From contig NW_026732777.1 of the NCBI RefSeq assembly GCF_028476545.1, forward strand, positions 12,501 to 76,500: a stretch of DNA of 64,000 nucleotides. Direction: 5' to 3'. The notes under the pieces were generated by a model that saw nothing but the letters and a program-made list of their open reading frames with translations, made no database searches and was not told the DNA's origin. This stretch comes from Physella acuta (lineage: Eukaryota > Mollusca > Gastropoda > Physidae). Positions within the stretch are counted from its first letter, which is position 1. Each line of letters begins with the position of its first letter. Made by a program: the position numbers and the translations under genes. Below, one piece after another: positions 46,321-60,800 of this stretch.

Positions 46321-49300
46321 TTAAAATGTATTAGTTTGGCAGGGTGAACTGAAAAATCTGGACATAAAATTCATCTTTTTACAAGATTACCGACTGAGTT
46401 ATGAGAGTGGAGGTGAGAGAAATGTAAACCTTTAGTCACTGTGCAGCTCAGCAAGTTTGACGTCTGCTAGTCAACGAGAACATTGGATTACAATTGAGAT
46501 GGTTAGGGAGCATCGGATGTTGTTTTTGTTTGTTGTTGTTTTTTTCTTTAATAACTTTTTTTTTACTTCACTTTTACCTTAGAGGGTTTAAAAACAGGAT
46601 CAAAGATATTTTATTGAGATCAAGCAAGGTCCTTAACGGTCTCACGTCAAAACAGATGTGTTAAAAATAAATCGAGACTAACGGTACAGTATATCAGCAG
46701 CTTGGCTACACGCTGGGATGAACGGCAAAGTGAAACTAAATCACCTTTGTATGAATTACAATTTGAGAGGCAACACGTTAAAAGCTGCTAATATCACCAA
46801 CCGCACCAAGTTTGTCCACTACGCAATGACTAATTATTCCATCAATAACTAGCGCAAATTATGTAGGCGAACTGATACAAATACTGTCAGCGGTAGAGTC
46901 AAAGGAGGGAGGGATTGCAGTTTTATCACACTTATGGAACAGTAATAGTTTACAGCCATATAACAACAATGGAAACAGCTTCAAAGGGATGGTTTTATTG
47001 TCATGCTAATGTAAACACCGTAATGAATGAGCCGTCACGTTTTAATGCACATAACATCTGAAATGGTAATGTCATGTTTCACATAAAGCGATGTATTCAG
47101 TTATGTGTGATACGTGTATGATTGATGACTATTTTGTTTACATTTGCAGGCAAACAATGCGGCAAAACAAGTGTAGATTAACAACTAGCGTCTCCCCTCC
47201 CCCAACCTATCCCCGCCCTGACACATTATCCCAACCTTAATAAGGAAATTACTGTTTTCCAGTGTTTGCGATGGGAGGGGGGGGGGGAGAGGAAATGCTC
47301 GTACCATGATTGCGTAATTGCGCCCATACCATGGTGTTTATTTAAGTGGGTGATTAGCCACATTACTCTATCAGTCTAATTGGGATGCCATAATCTTCTT
47401 CGGAGTAAAAATAAAATCGAAGCGCTTAAAACAAAGCGACGCAATTTGCCGGTCGTACTGGTGAGAGTTAAGTACTTGCCCATGAGGTCAGCCCACAGTA
47501 CTGGTAGTCGTGATTGGTATGGATCGGTACACGAAAAGTCTTGATCAGCAGTTTTTGTGTTATTCTCATCTAGATCTAGGTCAGGTTACAGCATGTGAAA
47601 TACACAGGAATGCGGTTTTTTTTTTAATTTAACAAACTCTTGACAAAGTAACGGCCAAAGAACTCTATATATGGGACAGTTAACGTATTTTTTAATACTG
47701 GTATTGAACATCACAAGCAAACCAAAAGCCGAACACGACAGTTCCATACCTTGCAGGTATCAACCTGATATGGGAAGATCAGAAATGGGAAGTTAACGAA
47801 AGTCTCACATCATAAATCCCACATTCTGTTGATACATGTTCTTTGTGTCCAAAACGTTTTTTTTTTCTTTTTATTGTTTGACAGTTAAAGGGTTGGTCTT
47901 ATACAGGAGTAGCTGATACTTTTTAATGCATTTTTCACTCATAAAAAAGTTCATTTGCTAGCATCATATGAGCTAATAAAACAAAGAATTCAACAAAATG
48001 TTAGAACCGCTGGTGTTAGTCTACCTGGTCAGCAATGTCCAGCTAATCTAACACAGTGGCTTACTTAAATTGCATGTGTAGCTGAATGCTGTGCCATGAA
48101 AACAACACACCCGTTTATCTATCAGCATAAGCAACTACAGTGGCAATGGGAGGCTACCGTACAGCAAGCTTAAATAATAGAGACATACAAAACGTTATTA
48201 AAGCTCAAATCTGTTGGGGGCAGCCATCCATGTTTCGGATTTAAAAAAAAAAAATCCTGGTTAATGAGTTGGCTTCAGGCAAAAGAAGAAACCCATATGC
48301 AACGTGGGGTCGAGGGGCGGAATCAAGGGAGACAATCAAGATATTAATACCCGTCAGGTCAGTCAGTTACGAAATTCAGTCTAATCATGTGGATGGCCAA
48401 GAATGTTACGGCTTTTTTTTTTTATTCTTAAGGTACCGTTTATTATGCTTGGTTAGGATTATTTAATTTTAGATGGTTTGCAATTTATTTATACATAAAA
48501 ATATAATACCTAAAGAACCAGCTTGAACATTTTGAAGTTTAAAACTAAATCTGTGGAAAACTTCACAAAACCATGGTCTAATTGTTGGCAGGTCAAGCCA
48601 TATGTGAAGTGTTTACATACTAGGGACAAACATTCACATAATTAACACTAATTTCCTCAAAACTATAAACACAACTCTAGTAAATTGAGAACATTAAAAT
48701 TTGTAAAGGGGAAATAATTTTCAAGTACATTTTTTTTTAAACTTATAACTAAATCTTACACTGGTTATCTTTCTTGAAAAATCAATGCAGGGTTTGATTA
48801 CTTAGGTTATTCCTGTGAGTTTAGAGGAAACAGGTTCTTTGTTTATACAAATTAAACATTGAAGGTATTAAAGATACAAATTGTCACAGAAAATTATCTG
48901 GCTGGGAGCAATAACCCAAATTTTAACTGCTGAAAATATAAATTACCCAAATCCACTACATAATCACAAAAAGTGTTAGATCTTATGGATAGAATATCCT
49001 AAGATTTAGGTCGGCTCATATTTAAACTATTAGTATTGTTGTTATAAAGTTATATCTCCATCAAGCAATTTACTTAATCCACCTATTCTATGTTAATGTT
49101 TGGTGTAACAATAATAGATACATCATACTTTGAGGCCTACGGTGGGCACAGGGCATACCAGGAACAATTTCACAGTGGTTTGGATGATTAAAGTACTATA
49201 GGGTGTTGGCGGTAAAACAAATAGGTTAAACCTAGAATTCTATAACTTATTTATAATAGTTATATAGAATCTAAAAAAATTTAGCCTTTTTATTTTTTAA

Positions 49301-50500
49301 TAAAATGAATAGGCCTAAGTGTGTTCAAAATTTTATAATTACGCCTATTGAACTGAACAACCATTTTTTTTCAGGCATGTACCGTCCATTCCCCTCCCCC
49401 CCAACAAAATAGAATCTATATACAAAATATACAATTTGATCCCATGGAATTTGAATCAGCCAACTCCCCGCCCCCTCCCTTGCAAGTTTCAATTGCCCCA
49501 AAAAAAATGACTGAAAGAAACATGGAACAACTGTAAAATTATATAAAATTAATCTAAATCTATTAGTCTAACTAGTTACAAAGATTTAGCAACATCTATG
49601 ATATGACCAGTAGAGATGAGGACAAATCATTTTTTAGATTAAAATAAAGGCAAAGTTAAATAAATATATATATCTGTATCTAGTCTATTTGCTTTCGAGA
49701 TCTAAATCCTAAGAAAAGCAAAAAGTAAATTTATTAAATTTAGATCAAGAGTATTATTGAGTCTCTAAATCCTTGACTTAGATCTAGACTCGACTGACTA
49801 GATTTCACTAATTTAGACTTTGTACCAAGTACTATAATTAAGTAATGGGTAAAGTTAGGAATGTTGGGATATTTTTCCTAATTATCATAGAATGATAAAA
49901 TGTACACAGATTAATTCTATAATATACCCCATTGATAAAAATACCAAATTTATCATTCTAGGCCTAATAGTTTTTTTTATATGAATTTTTAAAGTTATGT
50001 ATTAAACCTGTTATATATCACTGTAACATCGGATTTAATTGTGTGATTGGCTTTAGGCTTGCATACCACTGCTGCTATTTGAGGTATAATTATAAAACTT
50101 TGCACATAAGTGCTAGAGAGTGTGGGCAATAGAAATATGAAAGTAAAATTAAAATTTGATGAAGGATAATTAGAACTAATCAGGTAAAATTAAAGTGAGG
50201 GGTGCTGTTCTATATAGTATAGGCCTATAGGTCAATATGCAGACTGAAAGTCTATGTTTTTTTTTTAATATTAAAATTGAAACTTTGCTAGAGGGTGGGG
50301 ACAATTGAAATATAGAAAAAAATTAGATTAAGTATGACTGCATATAATTAAAAAGTCCTATGAAAGGGTGTTGCACCCTTTTATAGTAATTATAGTGACT
50401 GCAACAGACGTATGTCCAGAATGCTACTATAACAGATAGGATAAATTTGGTGATTGATACTGAAGCATGTAATAAGAAGAATGCTGAAAAATAAAACTAG
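46321..50500. other. 4.2 kb gene-free stretch
   Basis: Read on both strands. It contains AT-rich unique-looking sequence, a G run at 47275-47287 and scattered T runs. No exon with flanking splice sites, no RNA gene and no member of the repeat families seen elsewhere was recognised. The 65-codon frame at 48269 looks like nothing known. Confidence 0.4.
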
Positions 50501-50504
50501 GGAT

Positions 50505-50735
50505 GGTGTGGTAAAGCACTCAACAACTACTAACATGCAAGTCATAAGCTCAGATCTCATACGAGTCTGTCTGTGCAGCGCGCAGCATCCACCAAGCTCA
50601 GATGAGTACCTGACACAAGGGAAAGTAAAGATAGCTTGGCAGAGAGCTAACCACACCATCACTTAATGTTCAGTGGTCAAGAAACAGATAAACTCTACTT
50701 CAGCTGCTCTATGGATGATGGATTGACAGGTCCAA
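50505..50735 (+). mobile_element. tRNA-derived SINE copy
   Basis: A head-like start (gatggtgtggtaaagcactc, box-A-like) is followed by 'ctcagatgagtacctgacac', 'gggaaagtaaagatagcttg' and 'gataaactctacttcagctg'. It is one of two copies with the plus orientation. Confidence 0.6.
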
Positions 50736-50739
50736 AAGG

Positions 50740-51470
50740 GAAACTACTTTAATATACTAGGGTCTTTATCAGGCCCTATTGATATTATTATTTTGGTACA
50801 ACTAATCAATTGAAAAACCTTAAATTCTTGTAAAAGTTTATTAAGTGTTAAGTAAGTTGTACCACATCAGAAGTTACAGCTTCCCTGTCTATCTGCTTAT
50901 ATGAATATATTGGCAATATACTGTTATTTAAATATGTAATGTTTGTTGTTATTTGTTTTTTTGTTACTTTTTATTATTAAATGTAAAAATTATATCCTAA
51001 ATTATTATGAATAATAACTATCATGCCTTTTTCGTGTCATTCTAAATTCACTGCCTTATTAATTAGTATCCCCCCCCCCCATGTCAATTGCTGCAACTTT
51101 TGTTTATTATTTACTATTTACTAATGTCATAGTAATAATTATCAAAAATAATTTATTAAGTTTATCACCAAGCTTCTTTACTTATCATAACCAATAATAG
51201 GCCCAGACTTACTTTATCAATCGATACATAAAGCATTAGTTATACTAAGAAATGGGCCTATAACTTATTTATTATTTATAGTAGTATAAAGTATAATTTA
51301 GTATTAACTTAATTAAGTATAAGCCTTAAATCGAAGTACTAAGACTAAGTAGATATGTGTGAAATGCTTGACACTAGTTAATGTAAGCCTAAGCTTCTTG
51401 CCTGTCGTTTTTAATAGATAACTTGATCAATGTATTTTATCTAGTTTTAACAGTGCCACCCACAATTTAA
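50740..51470. other. Gene-free AT-rich stretch
   Basis: No feature was recognised beyond a C run near 51070-51079. Confidence 0.35.
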
Positions 51471-51479
51471 ATTCTTTCC

Positions 51480-52002
51480 AACTTCGAAAACTACGTCATT
51501 GGCATTAGTGCGCGTATTTTATCGATAATAGGTAATGCATTGCTAAACCGACGCCATGGCGTTGTCAAGGCCGAAGCGCTAGCTCGGGGATTTGACATGT
51601 ATGATAACTCGTAAACAGAAGTAGTAAGTGCCATAAAACCGTTATTATAATAATATTTGTTTATTTAATGGACACTTACAACTAATGGCAAGACACTTAT
51701 AATGTGTTTAATACGTAAACTTATTTAAAATGTGACAGCACCGTACGGGACATGTTCGCGAGATAAACTCATTAGAATCGTGCGATCGATTTCGGCTGTA
51801 AGATTGTCATAATGGCGGTAATTTTCTAATTGAAACATATAATACGACTACACTAGAATATCTATATCGAATATTTCTAAAAACTCGATTCCAACAGTGA
51901 GATTCGGCATTCTTTGGAAAATGGCGAGTTTTTATAAAGTCTGCATCAAAAAGTCCGGATGTGGAATACCGAATCGAAACAGCGGAAGTCGGAAAGCCTA
52001 GG
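51480..52002 (+). promoter_or_regulatory. NBEAL1: Probable NBEAL promoter and noncoding first exon
   Basis: Local CpG enrichment (ctacgtcattggc, gcgcgtattttatcgat, gacgccatggcgttg) contrasts with the AT-rich flanks. A possible exon ends at CCTAGG|GTAAAG near 52002. An acceptor (ctctttttctcctacaag) lies just before the first coding exon at 53970, so a spliced 5' UTR is likely. An ATGGCG at about 51920 opens a complete 26-codon frame that stops right at this donor and would act as an upstream ORF. A second possible start region, with TATAAATA and two CCGGAA sites, lies at 53833-53890. Confidence 0.4.
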
Positions 52003-52197
52003 GTAAAGTACTAAGGTTTGTGCTATACTTAGAATCTAGTCACTAGTCTATATAAATTATTACGAAATGACTACGGAAGCAAACTAAATCTCGCTTAGCC
52101 TCCCCAAGGCCCTAGGCTAAAGGCTGAGCAAATATGTATGCATATGTAAAAGCATTCTTTGCATATTACATTTAACTTTTGACATAGTGATAACTAA

Positions 52198-52262
52198 TTG
52201 GGTGGTCGAAGTGGTTGCATATCAGACAGCTTGTTTTTGTGGTGTGGGTTCCAATCCTTTTG
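52198..52262 (+). mobile_element. tRNA-like SINE head fragment
   Basis: GGGTGGTCGAAGTGGTTGC and GGGTTCCAATCC have tRNA box-A and box-B character at tRNA-like spacing. No acceptor-stem pairing or body follows, so it is a fragment rather than a functional tRNA gene. Confidence 0.35.
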
Positions 52263-53840
52263 GCTATATTAGTTTGCTACGCCTATAGTTTTTTACTTAT
52301 TTTACTTTAGTTTAGTTTAGTAAGTTCAGGCATGGGCTTAGGCCTACTAATTTTTTTAATAATTTTACTATTCACTTGACTACTTGACTAAATTAAAATT
52401 AGACTATTCTAGTAAAAAAAACTGTAGGCCTAGGCCTAACTTAACTATTACTAGATTTCTAGATCTAACTACTAGAATACTATAGATCTATATACTATAT
52501 ATATTAATATAATATTATATAGGCTAACTAACTACTAACTACTACTACTATACTACTTACTTAGTTACTTACTACTAGTACTAGATCTACTACTTTTACT
52601 CCTTTTTTTTAATTTTTAGTCTTAGTAATAACTAAACTAAAACTAACTAAACTAAAACTAAAACTAGTTTAGATTCTAGTACTTTTCTTTTAACTTTTGG
52701 ATTAGATTCTACTAGATCTAAAACCATAATATAGATTTAGTAACTATAAATGCTTAAACTTACCTGCTTTAGTACTGAACTGGGGCGTGAGACACGTTTT
52801 AAATATGCACTTCAGCATTGAGATGTTTACTTTATAGTACGGGGACACACCGCGTATAACCTATTGCCAGATTAATATTTGTTTTAAAAGGTTGAAAAAT
52901 AAGATGACAGCCCTACCATCTAGGCCCAAAAAAAGGAAACAAGCTTAGAAAAGAGTGCGGATATATTTTTTAAATTAATCTAGATAAAATAATATTTTAG
53001 TAACGTTAAAAGATAAAACTAATGTAAGCATTTGAATTTAGTGTGTCCAATGCTGTAAGCGAATCACACAAATATTTTAATAAGGTCTATTTGTTAACAT
53101 TAACCTTTAAATCAAACTGAACTGATTTTGCCTACTTTGACTTACACATTTATCGCGTGCTGTATAGGCGATATATTGCCTTGAATAATTGCGTCACACT
53201 CAGGATTTCTTCCAGGCATCTTTTCGGGGCGGGGGGGGGGGGGCAGAGCCCCCACAAAAAAAGTCTACCCCTCACCCCCTCCCCCCCCCCCCCCTCCCCA
53301 CGAGATAGAATGGAATTTATATAGAAAACATATACGTTTACCTGTGTCCGCAAAAGGCCAACATGGACAACAGACTAACACATACGAAAGGCAGACAAGA
53401 AAAAAGGCCGACAGGAAATAAGGCCGACAGCTAAAAGGCCGACAAGACAAAAGTTGTCAAGTTTTATAAAACATAAAACTACAATTAAATACGCTTAATT
53501 TGTATTAAAAACAGTTACATAATGATAAAGTTAAAGTACAACATAGAAAATAGATTGTATCCTGTGCTTGTAGAAATTAGAGTCGTGGGATAGCGATTAT
53601 GTTAATAATTATTTTCTCTCACACTTTGCTATTGCATTAGTAATTTTTGGGCTGTAGAGTGTGTATTCAATTATTATTGAATTTCACAGCTTGCTGAGAA
53701 ATGAGATTGCTATTAAGATCTTTTTTATTTATTTTTTTATTTTTATTTTTTTGTAATAGGCTTATATTTCCTCACGGTAATCACAGTCACAACATTGACA
53801 ATCATTAAAAATCGGGGATTCCCTGACAACAGGTATATAA
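52263..53840. other. AT-rich stretch within the inferred NBEAL 5' intron
   Basis: It includes 'ctaactactaacta' simple sequence (52440-52740), opposed G and C runs at 53226-53242 and 53279-53294 that resemble a MITE interior, and a short 'aaggccgacag' repeat at 53355-53450. No coding exon was recognised. Confidence 0.4.
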
Positions 53841-53969
53841 ATAGAAAACCGGAAATGTCTGCTATTTTATACATCTTCCGGTTCAAAATGGAATTGACAA
53901 ATAGTGACCATAGTTGACTAATATACAAATCCACCTCTTTTTCTCCTACAAGGTTTCTTAGAGAAACAA

Positions 53970-56900
53970 ATGGAGGACGAAATACGAAAGCAAACACTTC
54001 ATTCAAAATGGGAATTATATGTTTCGAAAGTATGGGACTTCACAATCTAGATATAGATCTTACTATAACATACGTCTTTCAGTAAAATTGATTTATATAA
54101 ATTTTTATAAATTATATTATAAATTACTTAAAATTAGCCTGACTGTAAATAAAAGTGAAGCTAAGGCACTAGACTAGATCTAGATCTAGATCACTAGTGC
54201 ATGCCATGCATAGTGACAGTCACTAGTCAATATCAATAAGTCATCATGAGTAATTTCAATAGTCTATAGTTATAGAGATGATTGATTATAGACTCTAAGT
54301 TTAGGGCCTAAAGTTTAGTAAAAAGATAACTTTAAAAATAAAAGTCATAAGTGATAAATCAGATATATTATAATATATATCTGATATATTGATATAATAT
54401 TATAATAGTCTAGCATTCAGTTCAGTGGGTCTACTATAAGGCTATAAAGTATAAAAGGAGTAGTATTAGTAAGCCTGTTTTTATTTTAGAATTTACTAGT
54501 AGTAATAGTAAGTAATACTAAGGGGGTTATGCCAAAATGTAATAATTTACAATGAAAACGATGCTTTTTCCACCTGAATTAATAGGTGTATTAATATAAT
54601 GTGCACACAAATTGGTGCCATTTGGCAATTATATAGGCCTATGTTAGACCTGCTTAATATATATATATGTAGACCTTAATATATATTTATATATATATTA
54701 TATGTATATATAATTATTTTTTTTGGGGGGGGGGCAGGGGGGTGACACCATGAGGTGCGTTGTGCAGCACTGGGTGACAACTGACTTAGCGACGCCACTG
54801 GCGTAACTGTAACTAAAGGCGTACTTGTTTTAGTTAAAATGACATTATTCATTATCTTGATCAGTTGTATTTTCAAAGCTACAGTCAGTAAAACTTAAGC
54901 CTAAATATATTTCTAAAACAAATAATTAAAAAACAAATGGTCCAAACGGTGTCTTTTGTTATTTTTATACCTGATGGGACACTACCTCACTACCTATTTC
55001 TAAGGTTACTTTTGACTTAATGTAAGATCAAAATACATCATCTCCCATCATTACATAATTCAATTACCTTCAGCTGTTTTAAGTTTTAGTTTACACATCT
55101 TATGTCACAACATCTATTGTCAGTTGTTCTTAGTAATACAATTTCTCCTCATACCTTGGGTTTTTATTTTAGTGCTGACCTACAGACTACACTAAATATA
55201 ACTTGAAATGTTTAGTTCGTTAGCCCTACCTTCATATATTTTATAATTAGAGGCCTTATACCTTTGCTGTAAAATAAGTTCCTAATATATAAAAAATGAA
55301 ACATGCACATTCTGTTCAGCAACAGTTTTACTAGAATCACTAAAACAGGTGGAATGTAGCAAAAAATATTTTTAGAAACAATAACTATGATAAGTCACAT
55401 CCGAATAGTGGTGATTGACTAGTCAAATTAAAAAAACTCATCAAACCTGGCTGTCATGGGGCAGATGAAATAGTTGATAGTAAATAGAGTTCCCTGTTTC
55501 TGTGATGGATAATGTGGTCAGCATTATGCCCAGCATCCTTCACTTTCCCTTACACGAGCTAGATACTCATCATAGCTGAGTGATCTCAGGGATGTTTTAC
55601 TGACTCAAGCTCTAAATCCAAACTCTGGACTTTAAGGTGAACAGTCATGAACTGGCTGAATGGGATTTGGAAATCATTGTCATCACTGTGTTTGCAGAGG
55701 TCTATTTTTGTGGTTGTTTGTTACATAAAGGGGGTCATGGTAGAATCAGCTAACAATATGATCTTATTCACAGGCAACTCCCATACAATTATTAGTGTTA
55801 ATTAAAATCAAATTGATAATAGTGTGTTTTAAAATATTTGTACCCTATTACAGAAGGAAAGGAGTGCACTAGAGGACTACATCAAAGAATTCATCAATTT
55901 TTACAGCCACTACTTTGACCTTGATTTTCAACATTTGAGTGAAGGGTAGATTTATATTGTATTTACTAATTTCCCTGAATATTTATGAAATATATTTAAG
56001 ATGACCAAGTCAAACAATACAATTCTAAAGTTATCCACACAGTGTAATTAGTATACTTAGGAAACTCTTAATATAATTTTTATCAACGTTAAGCTTCTTA
56101 ATAACAGCCCTCATAAATATAACCACATTAGCTTAATAATACTAGAGTTATTATTTAGTGTGAAATGTCATGCAAAAGTGTTCATTTGCAATTTCATTTG
56201 TTGAACCAAAGATTCACTTTATAAAAAGATTGCCTGGTAAAAATACAACATATTTTGTTTTTTATTATCAAATGACTACTTCATTTTAAATTTAAAATCT
56301 GCTTGTTTAAGCATGAAAACAGCGATGTTACTGAGATTATTCAGTTAACTTTGTAATTGTTTTTGGAAAATATAAGTGGAATAATCTAAAACAAATTTTA
56401 AAGAGATTTATGTTTTATTTTGCAGCCTTTACAATGAAAGTCCTCATTTAACTCAGCATCCAGAATCTATTCTAGATTGTTTAGGCCAAGCAACAAATTT
56501 CTGCAGTGCAGATTTCATCCAAACTTTTGACCTGGAAAGTTTGGAGTTGTTTGCAGCAGTGTTAAAGTGCCTTGTTATTATATGCAGGTATCAAACTTAA
56601 TTTCATTAAAAATATCTTTTGACACCAGACTGCTGAATATGTGACATTTTTTCACTATAGATGAATTTACCATGATTATTTATTTTTATTGTATTGTTGT
56701 AAAATTTATTATTTTAACATTTCTGGAATTATGATGTTATTTTGTTAACTGTTTTATTTTTGTTCATTCCAGAAATTATGATAATGTTGTTTTGGTAGCG
56801 TCTTGTGATTTTGTAAAGCACTCTGTACATTGTACTCAGGTTATTCTTTCAAAAGTAAGTACATCACAAAACTAATGCAACTATTAAATCTACATTCAAT

Positions 56901-57629
56901 AACAATACTGTATTTTTCAGTGTTATCAAGAACACATAGATCTAGACAGTTGCTGTAGTGAATATTTTTATTTCAAATTAAGTTAATTTTTATCTTTGAA
57001 TGTTAAAGACAACTCCATCATGATTATTGGTTGATGAGTAACCATTTGCAAATTGTTGGTGGTTAACCGCTACTGTGATGATTAGTTTAAGGTTAGAGTT
57101 GGATTATTATGTAATAAAAGGGGTGATATTATAAGGACATTAATATTTTATGGGTTTCAGGGGTGGGTAAATAATTAAACATATTTGTGTTATGTAATTT
57201 GTGAATGATTCTTTTTATTAATAATATATACTTAAGAGCCTACCCCCGGCGAATCATATGCCGCTATTTAGTTGTTTTATTTTCTACTTTTCATTAATTC
57301 ATAATTTGAATGCTGCCACTGAAAATATTTGCTTTAAAACACTAAAACCTTCCTTTCCCCCTACACCCCCCCCCCTCTGAAAGCAGCCTCCTCTTAGTTA
57401 CCTCCCCTAAGTTTAAAATGGTTTCAAACTAAATTATCTGCCCCTAATAGCCTCACTAAACCCGGCTCTACAATTGTAAACATTTAGCGTGAACCACATC
57501 TCACCAGACCATGTGGGGGTAGTGGTGGTAGTGATATGCCTAGAGAGGAAGAGAGGGGGCTGCTAGGTGGTGCGCTTACAGCTTGGTGTTTTCTATGGAG
57601 AAGAGAATTATATATATAGGTTTAAAATA

Positions 57630-57712
<83 letters not shown>

Positions 57713-57744
57713 CATATATGTATATATATATATATACATATATG

Positions 57745-57808
<64 letters not shown>

Positions 57809-60800
57809 TTTGATATAATACCCAAATTAATTACTTTCAGTTATTCATGTTTTGTTTCAACTAATGCTTTTGTTTTTAAGTACAGATTTCGTTGATTAAA
57901 AAACCTATTTGTATTGTTTATCTCTAGCTATGCAGTCAGACAGAACAACTAGATGTAAATACAGTGAGCTCATTCGTCTCTTTTGTTCAAATTGTCCTTC
58001 ATTTCTTTGAATGCTTGTATGACCCATATTTTGTTTGGCGGAAAAGATTAAAAGGGTATGTAATATTAAATAACATAAAGAGTAAGTAAAGTATTTTTTG
58101 GAACTTACAGGCCAAAGCGCTGGTGAAGTAGATTTCACTTGATTTAGTGACCCAGACATATGAAGGAATAGTGTGATTAAATAACATATTGAACTTAATT
58201 TTGTGTCTAGAGATAAGTTTTATTTTAACATTTTGTCAAGAATTTGTGTCCCAGAACCAAGTAATTTTGTAACCTGAACTTGTCAGTAATAATGTGTGTA
58301 TCTAGTAAATATTACTGATAAAATACATTGCAGGTGGATAGTTGATGTAGAGCAATTGCTATCAAAGCCAGCATTAGTGCATAATGAAGTCATTCCATTT
58401 TTCCATGGTAATTTTGTTTTCATGTTTTGATTTGCAAAGTTACTTTGATTACTGATGTTATTTTATAAAAGTATTTTTTAATATTGATTTTAAAAAATCT
58501 GGTACTGATATATGATCAAAATGTATGTATTACATTTCTTATGCATCAAAATAAAATATGCTTCATGATACCACACATGTATAAAAAAAATTGAAATATT
58601 TTTCTGCTAATACCCTTGTAACAAAATATTACTTTTTGTTCTTTATCATTAATGAATTCTTATCAAAATAAACTGAATACAAAAATTATCAAGATAGTGC
58701 CTAATTTAATTGTGCTTTCTATCTTTAGAATGTTTTCAAAAGCCTAGTCTTTCATATGAGCTGCAGTTTTCCCTTCTCCATATGTTTGGGGCTGTTATGT
58801 CTGGATCTCAGGTTGGTTGATCATTGCAGTGGTATGTGGCTAGTATTTGTATTATTTTATGGTTATAATATGGTATTGCTACGGTTTTCTGTCATTCAGT
58901 ATTTTTAGTATTTATTTTATTAAATTGTAGTTCTTTAATTATGTAATTAATATTCAACACATTTTAAATTAATGGATTGTTTGAAACATTATTTTATAGT
59001 TTATTATTGCTTTTCATCACTTATTTTTAATTAATATTCTTGGTTTGTAAATATTTAATAAGAGATTTATTAATTTTAAATAAATTTTCATATTCATATA
59101 AATTTAATATTTCTGACGTAAATTAATTCATTGTTCAAGAATAAGTGATTTGGATTCCTCAAGAACTGCATGTAACTATGTATTTCTACAGAGTAATGCA
59201 ACACTGACTGTCACCCCAGCTACACTGGATGTGCTGCTGTCCTTGTTGTCTGGAAGAGCTGCATGCTATGCCAATGTTCCAGCTGATTCAAGGATAGAAA
59301 TCCAGTGCATTGTTCTGCGCTGCGTTGTTAGCATGATACACACCATCCATGGTTGCAGCCCAGATGAGGTACATTTATCATTTTTAGCTTAAAACACTAA
59401 ACATTGAATGTGGGCTGCTAATAATTTTTCTGGTTTCAGTGAGATTGTTTTGTGGTGTAATAAGTTAATTTAAGAAAAATAATTTAAAACAGTGCTTATT
59501 AGCTTGGGTTTTATCGAACCCTGGGGGTTTGGCGAGTCAGTCTCAGGGGTTTGGCCGAGGTCAAGACACACCAGACTCATATGATTAACTATTGAATTTT
59601 TCAAGTGCGAATGATAGAAGTATTAAGATGGGTTTGTTGAGTGCACATATGAAACAATTGGGGTTCGGTACCTCCAAAAAGATAAAGAACTACTAAAATA
59701 TCATTTTTTCTGTACCGCATGGCTTTTTTTTGCTTTTATTAATAATCTTTTAAGTCAACACAGCTGTTTAAGGCTGTAGAGAGTGAAAGTTCACTGCGGG
59801 GGTTGATGTACATGCAGATGAGTGCTAAGAAATCTAAGAAGTATACCTGACATTCTAAACAAAATAAGGCATAAAGTGGAATAGGGTTGAAAACAAAATA
59901 TCTAGTCTAATGTGGTTTAAATGTTGCAGGCATTGATAAATTTTTGCATTTATTTCCAAGCGCCAGGTTGAGGTACCAGAAGTGTTGTCTAACTATGTCC
60001 AAGTGATGCTAAATATATGTTCTACTGGTCAAGAATATCAGATGCTTGTATTAATGATAGGTAAGTACCCGTAACACTTGACCTTGGGATGAACCAAGAA
60101 GGTAAAAAAAACAATACTATGCACATCTGTTTTTAAAAACAAAATGTATGTAGCTGTTAATTGCATAACTGATGTTTGAAATATTATAACTTGTTTTAGA
60201 TGAATCTAACTAGACAAGTTTGTTCTAAAAGATGATAAAATAGTGGTGATAGAATTTAATATTTAGTATCATTGTTTTGGAAATACAATGTTTAGTGATC
60301 TTTTGTTACAGATTCTATTAGTGACATGTTAAATTGTGTGGACAAACTAGCACTACAAGCATTGCTCATCAGTGATGATATTTTTGAAGCACTAGTTTCA
60401 TTGATCAAAAAATCAAAAGTAATGATATGTTTCAACTTTTGTTTATATTTACAGTTTTTTTAATTTTTATAATATACAATTAGAAAATAATTTAGTACAT
60501 TTTAGAAACATAGATGTTAGTTTTTGTTGTTGAACATTTATCTTATAATCATTGATTCATCATAAAATAAATTATTAGTAATAAAATAAAATCATTTTAA
60601 GATTCATTTTTTATTTTATTTTTTGGCAGCTCTTTGTTTTTTTTTTTTTAAATTTCTGGTTTAAAATTTTAATATGAGCCTTTAAATAATTGCACAGCTC
60701 CAGGGTAAAGAGTTTCAAGTTCTTGCTTGTTCAGTTGTAAGAGCAGTTCAGGCTTTGCTGACAGGCTCTTCAGCATCAAAGGTAATTTTAAACTTATTAT

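Noticed and set aside
57567-57825. IYIYIY-type frames on both strands
   Set aside because: They are the translation of the (TA)n microsatellite.
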